A DNA stretch of 64,000 nucleotides from Gemmatimonadetes bacterium 2013_60CM_65_52 (GCA_002215645.1 NGFI01000002.1:451406-515405), one strand, 5' to 3'; shown: positions 1-9,760, counted from the first letter of the stretch. Made by a program: numbers and translations. Notes: generated by a model not told the origin, from the letters alone.

Positions 1-336
1 GCCGTGATTCGCATCGGCCACGGCAAGGAGTGCCTCCAGGCGCCGCAGGACGCGATCGGACCGCCAGTCCTTGGCGAGCTCCACCGCGGCGCGCGACAGG
101 TTGCCCGGATACCGCTCGAGCTTCTCCTCGAACTTCTCGAACAGCGTGAGCGCATCGGCCGCCGAGCCCGCGAAGCCCGCGAGCATGCGGCCATCCTTCA
201 GCGCGCGCACCTTCTGCGCCTTCGCCTTCATGATGGTCTCGCCGACGGTGACCTGGCCGTCGCCGCCAATGGCGACAGCACCGCCGCGCCGCACCGCGAG
301 AATGGTGGTGGCGCGTATCCGGGGAAGCTCTGACAT
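1..336 (-). CDS. hslV: ATP-dependent protease subunit HslV (3' end truncated by window edge)
   Basis: Reverse strand reads [112 protein letters not shown], typical HslV N-terminal half; downstream of xerC as expected from synteny. Confidence 0.95.
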   Translation of the reverse strand, partial: MSELPRIRATTILAVRRGGAVAIGGDGQVTVGETIMKAKAQKVRALKDGRMLAGFAGSAADALTLFEKFEEKLERYPGNLSRAAVELAKDWRSDRVLRRLEALLAVADANHG

Positions 337-383
337 ACGGGGGAATCTATCCCCGTGTACCCGGAATGCCGACCGAGACGCCT

Positions 384-740
384 CTAGCGCGGTTGCTCCG
401 GCGGCCGCCCCTTGCCCCGCCGCAGCGCACCTCGATTCACGATGCGCTCACGCAGGTAGTGACGATTGCCATAAAGGCCCATCATGAACAGCAGAACGCC
501 GAGAATCATCGCGACCGTGCCATATCGCCAGGTGTCTCGGCCGATCAGCGCAGCGGCCATGCAAAGCACCGCCAGTCCGATGCATCCCTCGGCGCCGGGG
601 CTTCGCTCGGCGCGCTCCTGACGGCGGCGGTCGCTGCGGAACGCCATCTCGTCCGGCAGCCACGCATCGGCGACGATCGCTACGCCAAGGACTGCGACGA
701 GCACGCCAAGGATGAGAGGAATGGTTTCGACGCGGAACAC
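384..740 (-). CDS. small membrane protein of unknown function
   Basis: In-frame GTG start giving [27 protein letters not shown]...; two or three hydrophobic segments; lies between xerC and hslV on the same strand. The longer track ORF (to 929) overlaps xerC. Confidence 0.6.
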   Translation of the reverse strand: MFRVETIPLILGVLVAVLGVAIVADAWLPDEMAFRSDRRRQERAERSPGAEGCIGLAVLCMAAALIGRDTWRYGTVAMILGVLLFMMGLYGNRHYLRERIVNRGALRRGKGRPPEQPR

Positions 741-780
741 GGTGACTCCTACAGGAGGACGACAGCGTCCCAAGCGAGAA

Positions 781-1719
781 TCAGGCCCGCGGATGCGCTT
801 TCTGGTAGACCTGCTTGAGGCGCTCCACGCTGGTGTGCGTGTAGATCTGCGTGGTCGAGACCGACGCGTGGCCGAGCAGCTCCTGCACGGCGCGAAGATC
901 CGCACCGTTGTCGAGCAGATGCGTGGCAAAGGTGTGTCGCAGGGAGTGCGCCGAGAGGCCAGCGTCCTCGTCGATCTGCGCGAGAAAGGCGGAGACGACC
1001 TTCTGAATCATCCGCACGCCCATCCGCCTGCCGGTGCGCGCCAGAAAGTACGCCGTTCGCTCGGCATGCGGCCCCGCATTCCGCAGCAGCTCGTCACGCT
1101 TCGCCTCATAGTTGCGAAGCGCGAGCACCGCGTGGTCGCCCACCGGCACGATGCGCTCCTTCCGGCCCTTTCCTCGCACTTTCACCTGCTGGCTCACGAG
1201 ATCGAGGTCGCCGCGACTGAGTCCCTGCAACTCGGAGAGCCGCATGCCGGTGGAGTAGAACAGCTCGAGGATTGCCAGGTTGCGAACACCCGCGAATGCG
1301 CCCTCCATTGCGCGCGCCTCCGCAATCTGAAAGAGCAGGTCGATCTGCACGCGGTCGAGATACGCCGGCAAATAGCGGTCGAGCTTCGGCGCGCTGACGG
1401 CACTGGCGGGATTGGCTTCCACCAGCTCGTTGCGATGCATCCATCGATAGAAGCCGCGCACGCCGGAGAGCGTCCGCGCGAGCGTGCGCTTGCCCGCGCC
1501 CCGATGTGAGAGGTGAGCGAGGAAACCGCGCATCGCGAGGCGATCCACACCTTCCCAGCTCCAGCTCTCCGTGCCGTAGTGCTTCGAGAGAAAGGCGACG
1601 AAGTCCGTCAGGTCGCGCTCATAGGCCTTTACAGTGTTCGGAGAGACGTCCCGCTCCTTCGCGAGATGGCGCAGGTACTCGGCGACTTCGCCCGGCCGGG
1701 CGTCGTCGGGACGGATCAC
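781..1719 (-). CDS. xerC: tyrosine recombinase XerC/XerD family
   Basis: 312 aa; SAM-like N-terminal domain and catalytic motifs ...LSAHSLRHTFATHLLDNGADLRAVQELLGHASVSTTQIYTH; start overlaps trmFO stop. Confidence 0.92.
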   Translation of the reverse strand: MIRPDDARPGEVAEYLRHLAKERDVSPNTVKAYERDLTDFVAFLSKHYGTESWSWEGVDRLAMRGFLAHLSHRGAGKRTLARTLSGVRGFYRWMHRNELVEANPASAVSAPKLDRYLPAYLDRVQIDLLFQIAEARAMEGAFAGVRNLAILELFYSTGMRLSELQGLSRGDLDLVSQQVKVRGKGRKERIVPVGDHAVLALRNYEAKRDELLRNAGPHAERTAYFLARTGRRMGVRMIQKVVSAFLAQIDEDAGLSAHSLRHTFATHLLDNGADLRAVQELLGHASVSTTQIYTHTSVERLKQVYQKAHPRA

Positions 1720-3068
1720 CCGCGAGCCCCCGCCGGCACCAGCGCATCACGCCACGCGGCCATGTGCTCCAACGCGCGCTCGGCGAGTTTTGCCCGTTTC
1801 GTCGCTTTGTCGCGAACGCGTACGCCGAGGTCGTCCACGAGGCCGAAGTTTGCGTTCATGGGCTGGAAGTGCGCCGGGTCCGCCTCGCGGAGATACCGAT
1901 ACAGCGCGCCGAGCATGGTCGTCGGCGGCGGGAGTGCGGGCTCGTCGCCCGCAAGCATGCGCGAGAGGTTGATCGCCGCCACGATGCCGGTGGCCGTGCT
2001 CTCCGTGTAGCCCTCGACACCGGTGAGCTGGCCCGCAAACAACGTCAGTGGCTCGTCGCGCGACGCGAGATGTGGCGCCAGCGCGGCCGGCGCGTTGAGG
2101 TACGAGTTCCGGTGGATCGAGCCGAACCGCAGGAACTCTGCGCTCTCGAGACCCGGAATCATCCGGAAGACGCGCTGTTGTTCCGGGTAGCGAAGCCGCG
2201 TTTGAAAGCCGACGAGATTCCACATGCGACCCGCGCGATCCTCCATGCGAAGTTGCACGATGGCGTGGGCTTCACGCCCGGTGCGTGGATCCCGCAAACC
2301 GACCGGCTTCATGGGCCCGAAGCGCAGCGTGTCGCGTCCGCGGCGCGCCATCTCTTCCGCCGGCATGCACCCCTCGAAGTACGGCACGGCATCGAACGCA
2401 TGCGCGCTCGCCTGGTCGGCCTGCGTGAGCGTGTCGATGAACGCCTCGTACTGCTCGCGCGACATCGGACAGTTCAGATACGCGCCGTCGCGCTCTCCCT
2501 CCATCGTCTCCTTGCCGTAGCGCGAGGCGCGGAAGACGACCGAATGATCGATGGACTCGTGCGAGACGATCGGAGCAATGGCGTCGTAGAACGCGAGCGA
2601 GTCGATGCCGAGGCGCTCGCGTATCCGCTCGGCGAGCGCGGATGACGTCAGTGGTCCCGTCGCGACAATGCCGGGCGACGGAAGGTCGGTTACCTCATCA
2701 CGCCGAACGGCGATGCGCGGATGTGCCGACACGCGCTCGTGCACCGCGGCAGAGAACACGTCGCGATCCACTGTGAGTGCACTGCCGCCCGGAACCCTGG
2801 CTGCATCCGCGCACTCGAGAATCATCGAGCCGAGGAGGCGCATCTCCGCCTTGAGCAGCCCGTGTGCGTTGGACGTCTCCGTGCTCTTGAACGTATTGGA
2901 GCACACCAACTCTCCGAGCCGGTCCGTCTTGTGCGCCTCGGTGCCGACCACGGGGCGCATCTCGTGCAGCACGACGTCGTGTCCGCGCTCCGCGAGCTGC
3001 CACGCCGCTTCGCTGCCGGCGAGGCCGCCACCGATGACGCGAATTGTTGGTGCGGCCGGACGCTGCAT
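1716..3068 (-). CDS. trmFO: methylenetetrahydrofolate--tRNA-(uracil-5-)-methyltransferase TrmFO
   Basis: 450 aa; IRVIGGGLAGSEAAWQLAERGHDVVLHEMRP...HKTDRLGELVCSNTFKS. Confidence 0.97.
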   Translation of the reverse strand: MQRPAAPTIRVIGGGLAGSEAAWQLAERGHDVVLHEMRPVVGTEAHKTDRLGELVCSNTFKSTETSNAHGLLKAEMRLLGSMILECADAARVPGGSALTVDRDVFSAAVHERVSAHPRIAVRRDEVTDLPSPGIVATGPLTSSALAERIRERLGIDSLAFYDAIAPIVSHESIDHSVVFRASRYGKETMEGERDGAYLNCPMSREQYEAFIDTLTQADQASAHAFDAVPYFEGCMPAEEMARRGRDTLRFGPMKPVGLRDPRTGREAHAIVQLRMEDRAGRMWNLVGFQTRLRYPEQQRVFRMIPGLESAEFLRFGSIHRNSYLNAPAALAPHLASRDEPLTLFAGQLTGVEGYTESTATGIVAAINLSRMLAGDEPALPPPTTMLGALYRYLREADPAHFQPMNANFGLVDDLGVRVRDKATKRAKLAERALEHMAAWRDALVPAGARG

Positions 3069-3298
3069 GACTCCAATCTAGCCACAGGTAAGGCCCCGGC
3101 TATTTCGGCCGGACGTCCGCCGTTGCGTTGGCTGGCTCCTCGAACAGCCCGCATTCCCCTCAAGTCGCACCGCCGCGATGCCGCTCCGCACCCTCCGCCA
3201 GCTGACAGGGTGCCGGATGTGTGGCGTTTGCGACAGGCCCGCCATAATCTTGGTCCGCCTCCCACAGGTCGTTTCGTCATCCTTCCTCCATCCGCCAG

Positions 3299-4510
3299 AT
3301 GATGTCTTTCGTGCGTCGGTCTGTGGTCAATGGATGGCGTGCTCTGCAAGCAGTCTGGCTCGTGATCGGCGTCTGTGTCCTGCTGTTGCTGATCCTTGAA
3401 GGGAGCATTCGCCTGGCGATGTCCTTGCGGGCAAAGCCGGTGGGGATTGAAATGCCCGTGTATCTCGCGACGGCATCGTGGTCGCGCGAATACATGCGAG
3501 AGTTCAATACGACCCTTCCCGTTCGCTGGGCACCCTACATCTACTGGCGACGCCACCCGTCTTTTCACGGCCGGTACATCACCATCGACCGTCTTGGCCG
3601 TCGCGTCACCCCGCAGCCCAAGGGGCCGAATGCGCCCAGCGCACGGGTGTACTTCTTCGGCGGCTCCACGATGTGGGGATGGTTTCAGCGGGACGATCAT
3701 ACCATTGCTGCTGAGGCCGTCCGTCGGCTTCAAACGGTTGCGGGTCCTGGCAAGCGCATCGACGTCGCGAACTTCGGCGAAACCGGCTTTGTGTTCACGC
3801 AAGAGCTGATCGAGCTGATGCTCCAGCTTCGAGCGGGCAATCGGCCCGATGTCGTCGTGTTTTACGATGGCATCAACGACATCTCGTCCGTGCTCGAGAA
3901 TCGCGTGGCGGGGCTCACGCTGAACGAAGGGAAACGCGTCAATGAATTCGAGCTGGGCCGGCTCCTGGACGCCGGAAACGGAACTGTGCTCCGGAAGGAC
4001 CTTCACGGATTCGCTCGGCTGGCGTGGCTGGGACTCGGACACCTCGCCACGACGGCAGCCGTCAAGTCGCTCGTACATCCGGCGGCGGCGAAACTACTGC
4101 CAGCCGACTCCGCCGCTCGCGCGATGATCCGTGCTTACGTGAGCAACGTCCGCATTGTGGAGGCGCTCTCGCAAGCATTCGGGTTTCGCGCGATCTACGT
4201 CTGGCAACCCACTCTCTATTCATCGCAGAAACGACTCACCGCGACCGAACGGGATTTGATGAGCACAATTCTGGCCGACCCGGTCGCGGTTCGCCGGCGA
4301 GAGGTGCATCTCGCGGCACCGCCGCTTCTGGATTCGGCAATGGCGACGCTTGCGCCTGGGCGGTTTGTAAATGCCTCAGGTCTTTTCGATGGTGACACAT
4401 CCACGGTTTACGTAGACAAGATCGGCCACAACACCGAAGCGTCCATTCCCGCCATCGTTGATGCATTCTGGCCTGTGCTGGAGGCCGCCGTCGCTCGCCA
4501 TGAGAAGTGA
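3299..4510 (+). CDS. SGNH/GDSL-type hydrolase, membrane-anchored
   Basis: 403 aa; N-terminal TM segment, FFGGSTMWGW (block I), VVFYDGINDI; directly upstream of carbamoyltransferase, overlapping it by about 11 nt. Confidence 0.75.
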   Translation: MMSFVRRSVVNGWRALQAVWLVIGVCVLLLLILEGSIRLAMSLRAKPVGIEMPVYLATASWSREYMREFNTTLPVRWAPYIYWRRHPSFHGRYITIDRLGRRVTPQPKGPNAPSARVYFFGGSTMWGWFQRDDHTIAAEAVRRLQTVAGPGKRIDVANFGETGFVFTQELIELMLQLRAGNRPDVVVFYDGINDISSVLENRVAGLTLNEGKRVNEFELGRLLDAGNGTVLRKDLHGFARLAWLGLGHLATTAAVKSLVHPAAAKLLPADSAARAMIRAYVSNVRIVEALSQAFGFRAIYVWQPTLYSSQKRLTATERDLMSTILADPVAVRRREVHLAAPPLLDSAMATLAPGRFVNASGLFDGDTSTVYVDKIGHNTEASIPAIVDAFWPVLEAAVARHEK

Positions 4511-6329
4511 GAATATCCTCGGCCTCTCTGCTTACTACCACGACAGCGCAGCGTGTCTCCTACGCGACGGCGAGATCGTTGCCGCGGCGCAGGAAGAGCG
4601 GTTCTCACGAAAGAAGGGCGACGAGCGCTTCCCTGCGAACGCCGTCGAATACTGCCTGCGAGAAGGCGGCATCTCCATTGCCGACGTCACGCACGTCGGC
4701 TTCTACGACAAGCCACTACTCAAGTTCGAGCGCATCCTCGAGACGTACCTTGGCGTAGCACCGAGGGGGTTTCGGTCGTTTCTCATGGCCGGTCCCCTCT
4801 GGGTGAAGGAAAAGCTCTTCACCGATCGCGACCTTCGCAAAGCGCTCGGTGGTTACGAGGGGCTGCTGCTGTACGCCGAGCATCACGAGTCGCACGCCGC
4901 GAGCGCGTTCTTTCCGTCGCCGTTCGAGGAGGCCGCCATTCTCACCATGGACGGCGTGGGTGAATGGGCGACAGCGGCCACGGGCGTGGGCCGCGGCGCG
5001 GATCTGCAGTTGCTGCGCGAGCTCCGCTGGCCCGATTCGCTGGGCCTCCTGTACTCCGCGTTTACATACTACACCGGCTTCAAGGTCAACTCGGGCGAAT
5101 ACAAGGTCATGGGGCTCGCGCCATACGGAGAGCCCAGGTACGTGGAGCTGATTTACAAGTTCCTCATGGACCTTCACGACGATGGCTCGTTCACGCTGAA
5201 TCAGCAGTACTTCAACTACCTCAGCGGCCTCACCATGACGAGTGAGGCGTTTCACACTCTGTTCGGCGGCCCGCCTCGCGTACCGGAGACGAATCTCACG
5301 CAGAAGGAGATGGACCTCGCGCGGTCGGTGCAGGTCGTCACGGAAGAGGTGATGCTGCGAATGGCCCGCTCGGTTCACAAGGAAACCGGATTGGAGAATC
5401 TCTGTCTCGCCGGCGGTGTCGCGCTCAACTGCGTAGGCAATGGGCGACTGCTCCGCGAGGGGCCGTTCAAGCGGTTGTGGATCCAGCCAGCTGCGGGCGA
5501 CGCCGGCGGCGCGCTCGGTGTCGCACAGCTCATCGCGCACCGCTATCTCCAGCGACCGCGCACCGTCGCGCCGGGGAAGGATGCAATGAAAGGCGCATAC
5601 CTTGGCCCGTCGTTCGCCCCCGAGGCAATCGAATCGTTTCTACGGCGCACGGGCGCTATCTATCGGCGCCTCGACCGGAACGCGATGATGACGGAGCTGG
5701 CCGAGCAGCTCGCGAACGAGAAGATCATCGGGTTCTTCAACGGCCGAATGGAATTCGGACCACGCGCGCTGGGGTCGCGGAGCATCATCGGCGATCCGCG
5801 CAGCCCGCGCATGCAGGCACAGATGAATCTCAAGATCAAGTTCCGGGAGGGATTTCGTCCCTTCGCACCGAGCGTGCTCGAGGAGCACGCCGCGGAATAC
5901 TTCGATCTCGACTGTGCGTCGCCGTACATGCTTCTCGTCGCGCCCATCAGGAAGGAGCGGCGGATACCAATGCTCCAGGAGGCACAGAAGCTCTGGGGCA
6001 TAGACCAGCTCAACATCGTGCGGTCCGATCTGCCGGCCATCACGCACATCGATTATTCGGCGCGCATTCAGACCGTCAGTCGCGAGACGAATTCCGACTA
6101 CTACGACCTCATCAGCGCGTTTCGCGATCTCACCGGATGCGCCGTGGTGGTGAACACTTCATTCAACGTTCGCGGCGAACCCATCGTGTGCACGCCGGAA
6201 GACGCCTACCGATGTTTCATGCGCACGCACATCGATAGTCTCGTCCTTGGACCATTTCTGCTCGAGAAGACAGATCAGGCCGAGTGGAAGGAGGACGCGA
6301 CATGGCAAAGCGAATTTCAACTCGACTGA
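4500..6329 (+). CDS. carbamoyltransferase, NodU/CmcH family
   Basis: MRSENILGLSAYYHDSAACLLRDGEIVAAAQEERFSRKKGDERFP...GGVALNCVGNGRLL...FFNGRMEFGPRALGSRSIIGDPR; ATG at 4500 preferred over 4458. Confidence 0.95.
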   Translation: MRSENILGLSAYYHDSAACLLRDGEIVAAAQEERFSRKKGDERFPANAVEYCLREGGISIADVTHVGFYDKPLLKFERILETYLGVAPRGFRSFLMAGPLWVKEKLFTDRDLRKALGGYEGLLLYAEHHESHAASAFFPSPFEEAAILTMDGVGEWATAATGVGRGADLQLLRELRWPDSLGLLYSAFTYYTGFKVNSGEYKVMGLAPYGEPRYVELIYKFLMDLHDDGSFTLNQQYFNYLSGLTMTSEAFHTLFGGPPRVPETNLTQKEMDLARSVQVVTEEVMLRMARSVHKETGLENLCLAGGVALNCVGNGRLLREGPFKRLWIQPAAGDAGGALGVAQLIAHRYLQRPRTVAPGKDAMKGAYLGPSFAPEAIESFLRRTGAIYRRLDRNAMMTELAEQLANEKIIGFFNGRMEFGPRALGSRSIIGDPRSPRMQAQMNLKIKFREGFRPFAPSVLEEHAAEYFDLDCASPYMLLVAPIRKERRIPMLQEAQKLWGIDQLNIVRSDLPAITHIDYSARIQTVSRETNSDYYDLISAFRDLTGCAVVVNTSFNVRGEPIVCTPEDAYRCFMRTHIDSLVLGPFLLEKTDQAEWKEDATWQSEFQLD

Positions 6330-6709
6330 CCGCCGCCGAAGGGCGGAAGTTCGGCCTCACGGTCGGACTCGCCCTGGTGGGCGTCGGACTCCTGCTGCTC
6401 TGGCGGGGCCGCATCACGCGCGCCGAGGTCGTGCTCGGTGTCGGTGGCACGCTCGTTATTGCGGCGCTCCTGGTGCCGACGTGGCTCGGGCCGATCGAGC
6501 GCGCGTGGATGGGCCTCGCCCATCTCATCTCGAAGGTGACGACGCCCATCTTCATGGGAATCGTCTACTTCATCGTCATCGCACCTATCGGCTTGGTCCG
6601 CAGGCTTGCCGGTGCCTCACCGATTACGCGCCGCGAGCTGTTGGAGACGAGATGGCAACCTCACGCCCGCGCGACCGACCAACGCGCGAGCATGGAACAT
6701 CAATTCTAG
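6302..6709 (+). CDS. SxtJ-like membrane protein
   Basis: MAKRISTRLTAAEGRKFGLTVGLALVGVGLLLLWRGR... with several TM segments, immediately downstream of (overlapping) the carbamoyltransferase as in SxtJ-type cassettes. Confidence 0.75.
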   Translation: MAKRISTRLTAAEGRKFGLTVGLALVGVGLLLLWRGRITRAEVVLGVGGTLVIAALLVPTWLGPIERAWMGLAHLISKVTTPIFMGIVYFIVIAPIGLVRRLAGASPITRRELLETRWQPHARATDQRASMEHQF

Positions 6710-6724
6710 AACTCAGGTGACCCC

Positions 6725-6883
6725 GTGGCACAACAAGGGCTGTTGAGTGAGCTGTGGGCATTCATGCGGGTGCGGAAGAAGTTCTGGCTTCTTCCGATCC
6801 TGGTCGTGTTGCTGGCGTTCGGCGCACTGCTGGTCTTCGCGCAGGGCTCGGCGTTGGCGCCATTCATCTACACGATCTTCTGA
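6725..6883 (+). CDS. DUF5989-like small membrane protein (52 aa; not in supplied ORF track)
   Basis: Manual translation from GTG at 6725: MAQQGLLSELWAFMRVRKKFWLLPILVVLLAFGALLVFAQGSALAPFIYTIF*, preceded by AGGTGA; typical DUF5989 pattern and cassette position. Confidence 0.8.
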   Translation: MAQQGLLSELWAFMRVRKKFWLLPILVVLLAFGALLVFAQGSALAPFIYTIF

Positions 6884-6897
6884 TCGCGGTCGAGTGC

Positions 6898-6928
6898 GAG
6901 CCGGCCGTCAGACGGCCAGGGCCGGCTC
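6898..6928. terminator. candidate bidirectional hairpin between the DUF5989 gene and topA
   Basis: GAGCCGGCC (6898-6906) / GGCCGGCTC (6920-6928), perfect 9-bp arms between convergent genes; overlaps the topA stop codon; no clear U-tract. Confidence 0.4.
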
Positions 6929-9382
6929 CACAACCTCCGGTAGTGGTGCGACGTCCCACTCGTTACCGCACTTGAGGCATTTCCGGAAATCGCCGCGCGC
7001 CTTGGTGGACTTCATCTCCGCGCCGACATAACCGCATTCCGGGCAGGTCTCAGCCACCGGCTTGTTCCACACGACGAAGTCGCAGTCCTCGTTCGAGCAC
7101 GCGTAGAACGCCGTGCCCCGCTTTTTCGAGCGACGTTCCACGAGCTCGCCGCCATCCTTCGGGCAGAAGACGCCCGTGGGCATGGACCGCGTTCCACGGC
7201 ACTTGGGGAACGTGCTGCACCCCAGGAATTCCCCGTTGCGCCCTTGCCGCACGACCATCGGCGCTGCGCATAGATGACAGGGTATGTCCGTCATCCTCGG
7301 CTTCGCCTTTTCGCCCTTGAGCGGGCGCGTGTACTTGCACGTCTTCGGGTGATGCTCGCAGGCGAGGAACGGCCCGAAGAAGCCGCCGCGGGGCTCCAGT
7401 CCACCGCCGCAGTCGGGACACCGCTCGTTGGCAATTCCCGAGAGATCGTGCGCCTCGGCGATGAGGTCGGCGAACTGCACGTTCTTGAGCGACTTGTCGA
7501 ACGGCTTCCAGAAGTCGCCGAGCACGCGCTGCCAGCCGAGGTCACCATCCTCGACCTTGTCGAGCTCCAGCTCCATCTCGGAGGTGAATCCGACGTTGAA
7601 GATGTCGGGGAACTGCTTCACCATCACGCGCTCGACCTGGTCGCCGAGCTCGGTCGGGAAGAAGCGTCGCTGCTCGAGCGTCACGTACCGCCGGTCGGCG
7701 AGCACGCTGATGATGCTGGCGTACGTGCTGGGTCGCCCGATGCCAAGCCGCTCCAGCTCCTTCACGAGACTGGCCTCCGAGAAACGCGGCGGCGGCTCGG
7801 TGAAATGCTGCGACGGCGTGATGCCGTGGACCGGCACCTGCTGTCCGACCTCGACGACGGGCAGCGCCTGCTCGTCTTCCAGCGCCTTCGAGTCGCCTTC
7901 TTCGCGCGTTTCGCGATACAGCGCCAGGAAGCCCTGGAACTTGATGATGCTGCCGGTGCTGCGGAACAGATATGATCGACGTCCGATCTGCGGCTGCTCG
8001 GCGGCCAGAATGTCGAAGTCCACCGTCGTGGTGTCGAACACCGCGGGCGCCATCTGCGACGCCATGAAGCGCTGCCACACGAGCTGGTAGAGCTTGAACT
8101 GATCCGGCGTCAGATGTCGGCGGATGTCGTCCGGGCGGCGCGTGGGATCCGTGGGACGCACGCTCTCGTGCGCGTCCTGCGTGTTCTTCGCCTTGCCATC
8201 GCCGTACAACTGGATGCCCTTCGCCAGGAACTCCTCGCCGAACAGCACGCGCAGATAGTCGCGCGCTTGCGTCGCGGCGCTCTCGGCCACACGCGTCGAG
8301 TCCGTACGCATGTAGGTGATGAGACCCACCTGGCCCTCGGCGCCGATGTCCACGCCTTCGTAGAGATCCTGCGCGACGCGCATCGTGCGCTTGGAACCGA
8401 ACGACAGTTTCTTCGCGGCTTCCTGCTGCAGCGTGGATGTCGTAAATGGCGCCGACGGATTCTTGCGGCGCTCGCGCCGCTTGACCTCGGTGACGCCGAA
8501 CGTCTTGCGCCCCGCGAGATCGTCGATGATCCGGGATGCCTCGGACTCGTTGTGGATCTCCGCCTTCTTTCCGTCGATCTGGTGCAGCTTTGCCGTGAAG
8601 CGTTGCCCTGCCTGCTCCAGGAGCGCCTCGATCGTCCAGTACTCCTGCGGCTTGAACGCCTTGATCTCACGCTCGCGCTCCACGATGAGACGCAGCGCCA
8701 CCGTCTGCACGCGGCCGGCGGAAATTCCCTTCTTTACGGTCTTCCAGAGCACCGGGCTCGCCTTGTAGCCGACCAGCCGGTCGAGCACGCGCCTCGCCTG
8801 TTGGGCCTCGACTTTCTTATCGTCGATGGAGCCCGCCTGCTGGATGGCGCGCTGGACCGCATCCTTCGTGATCTCGTGAAAGAGCACGCGTTTGATGGGA
8901 ATGACGGCAGCGCCGCGCTTGGGCCGGATCTGCTCCGCCACGTGCCAGGCGATGGCCTCGCCCTCACGGTCGGGGTCGGTGGCAATCAGGACTTCGCGTG
9001 AAGTCTTCGCCGCCGACTTGAGATCGGCGATGGTCTTCTCCTTCCCCGGAATAGGCACGAGATCGGGCTTGAAGCCCTTCTCGATGTCGATGCCGAGCTT
9101 CTTCTCCGGCAGGTCCATGATGTGGCCGACCGTGGCCTTCACGCGGTAGCCGCGGCCGAGATACTTGCCGATGGTCTTGGCCTTCGCCGGCGACTCGACG
9201 ATGACGAGCGACGTGGTGCCCGCCGGCTCGTCTGGCAATTCTTCTTCGACGACGGCCGCTTTCTTCGCGGTCTTGCGCGCGCCGCTGGCGGCCGTGCGCG
9301 AGCCGCTGGCGGCCTTCCGTGCCGGCGAGGCGCTCTTCTTGGCGGTGGTCTTTTTCGCTGTGGTGGACTTTCTGGCAGCCAT
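6908..9382 (-). CDS. topA: DNA topoisomerase I with Lys/Ala-rich N-terminal extension
   Basis: 824 aa; TSLVIVESPAKAKTIGKYLGRGYRVKATVGHIMDLPEKKLGID, GLITYMRTDSTRVA, C-terminal zinc ribbons (CPDCGGGL, CHLCAAPMV, CPECGYVG). Confidence 0.97.
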   Translation of the reverse strand: MAARKSTTAKKTTAKKSASPARKAASGSRTAASGARKTAKKAAVVEEELPDEPAGTTSLVIVESPAKAKTIGKYLGRGYRVKATVGHIMDLPEKKLGIDIEKGFKPDLVPIPGKEKTIADLKSAAKTSREVLIATDPDREGEAIAWHVAEQIRPKRGAAVIPIKRVLFHEITKDAVQRAIQQAGSIDDKKVEAQQARRVLDRLVGYKASPVLWKTVKKGISAGRVQTVALRLIVEREREIKAFKPQEYWTIEALLEQAGQRFTAKLHQIDGKKAEIHNESEASRIIDDLAGRKTFGVTEVKRRERRKNPSAPFTTSTLQQEAAKKLSFGSKRTMRVAQDLYEGVDIGAEGQVGLITYMRTDSTRVAESAATQARDYLRVLFGEEFLAKGIQLYGDGKAKNTQDAHESVRPTDPTRRPDDIRRHLTPDQFKLYQLVWQRFMASQMAPAVFDTTTVDFDILAAEQPQIGRRSYLFRSTGSIIKFQGFLALYRETREEGDSKALEDEQALPVVEVGQQVPVHGITPSQHFTEPPPRFSEASLVKELERLGIGRPSTYASIISVLADRRYVTLEQRRFFPTELGDQVERVMVKQFPDIFNVGFTSEMELELDKVEDGDLGWQRVLGDFWKPFDKSLKNVQFADLIAEAHDLSGIANERCPDCGGGLEPRGGFFGPFLACEHHPKTCKYTRPLKGEKAKPRMTDIPCHLCAAPMVVRQGRNGEFLGCSTFPKCRGTRSMPTGVFCPKDGGELVERRSKKRGTAFYACSNEDCDFVVWNKPVAETCPECGYVGAEMKSTKARGDFRKCLKCGNEWDVAPLPEVVEPALAV

Positions 9383-9386
9383 TTCT

Positions 9387-9623
9387 CTAGTGAACAGTCT
9401 GTGTAGGCGGCGAGGCGCCGGGGTCGTCGTAGCCGGCCCCTTCCATCATCGCGCGCAAATCGTCGAGTGCAATGCGTCCGTCGAACTGCAGCATGGCGCG
9501 CTCGATCACCTGCTCGAGCTCCGCGCCATTGAGCGCTCCCGCACCAGCCAGTGCCAGCAGATGCCCCCATGCCTCGGTGGCAAACCGGGCCCGTTCGTGC
9601 GGCCCCAGGACGCGAATCGTCAT
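9387..9623 (-). CDS. DUF494/Smg family protein, half-length
   Basis: 78 aa resembling the C-terminal half of Smg (RVLGPHERARFATEAWGHLLALAGAGALNGAELEQVIERAMLQFDGRIALDDLRAMM); immediately upstream of topA as smg is in gammaproteobacteria. Confidence 0.65.
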   Translation of the reverse strand: MTIRVLGPHERARFATEAWGHLLALAGAGALNGAELEQVIERAMLQFDGRIALDDLRAMMEGAGYDDPGASPPTQTVH

Positions 9624-9760
9624 GACCCCTCATGCCTCCGCCCGGACGGCGCGTCACGCGTCGCCTGAGGGCGGAGGTCGTTCATACCCGTGAACCGGAA
9701 AATCGTCGCACGGTGGCGACGGACACGCTCTAAGGTAGTGGGGGAGTCAACCTCACGCGC

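Noticed and set aside
781-1719. Tyrosine recombinase as a mobile-element or phage integrase
   Set aside because: Located between trmFO and hslV, the conserved chromosomal xerC position; no adjacent tRNA, att-like repeats or phage genes.
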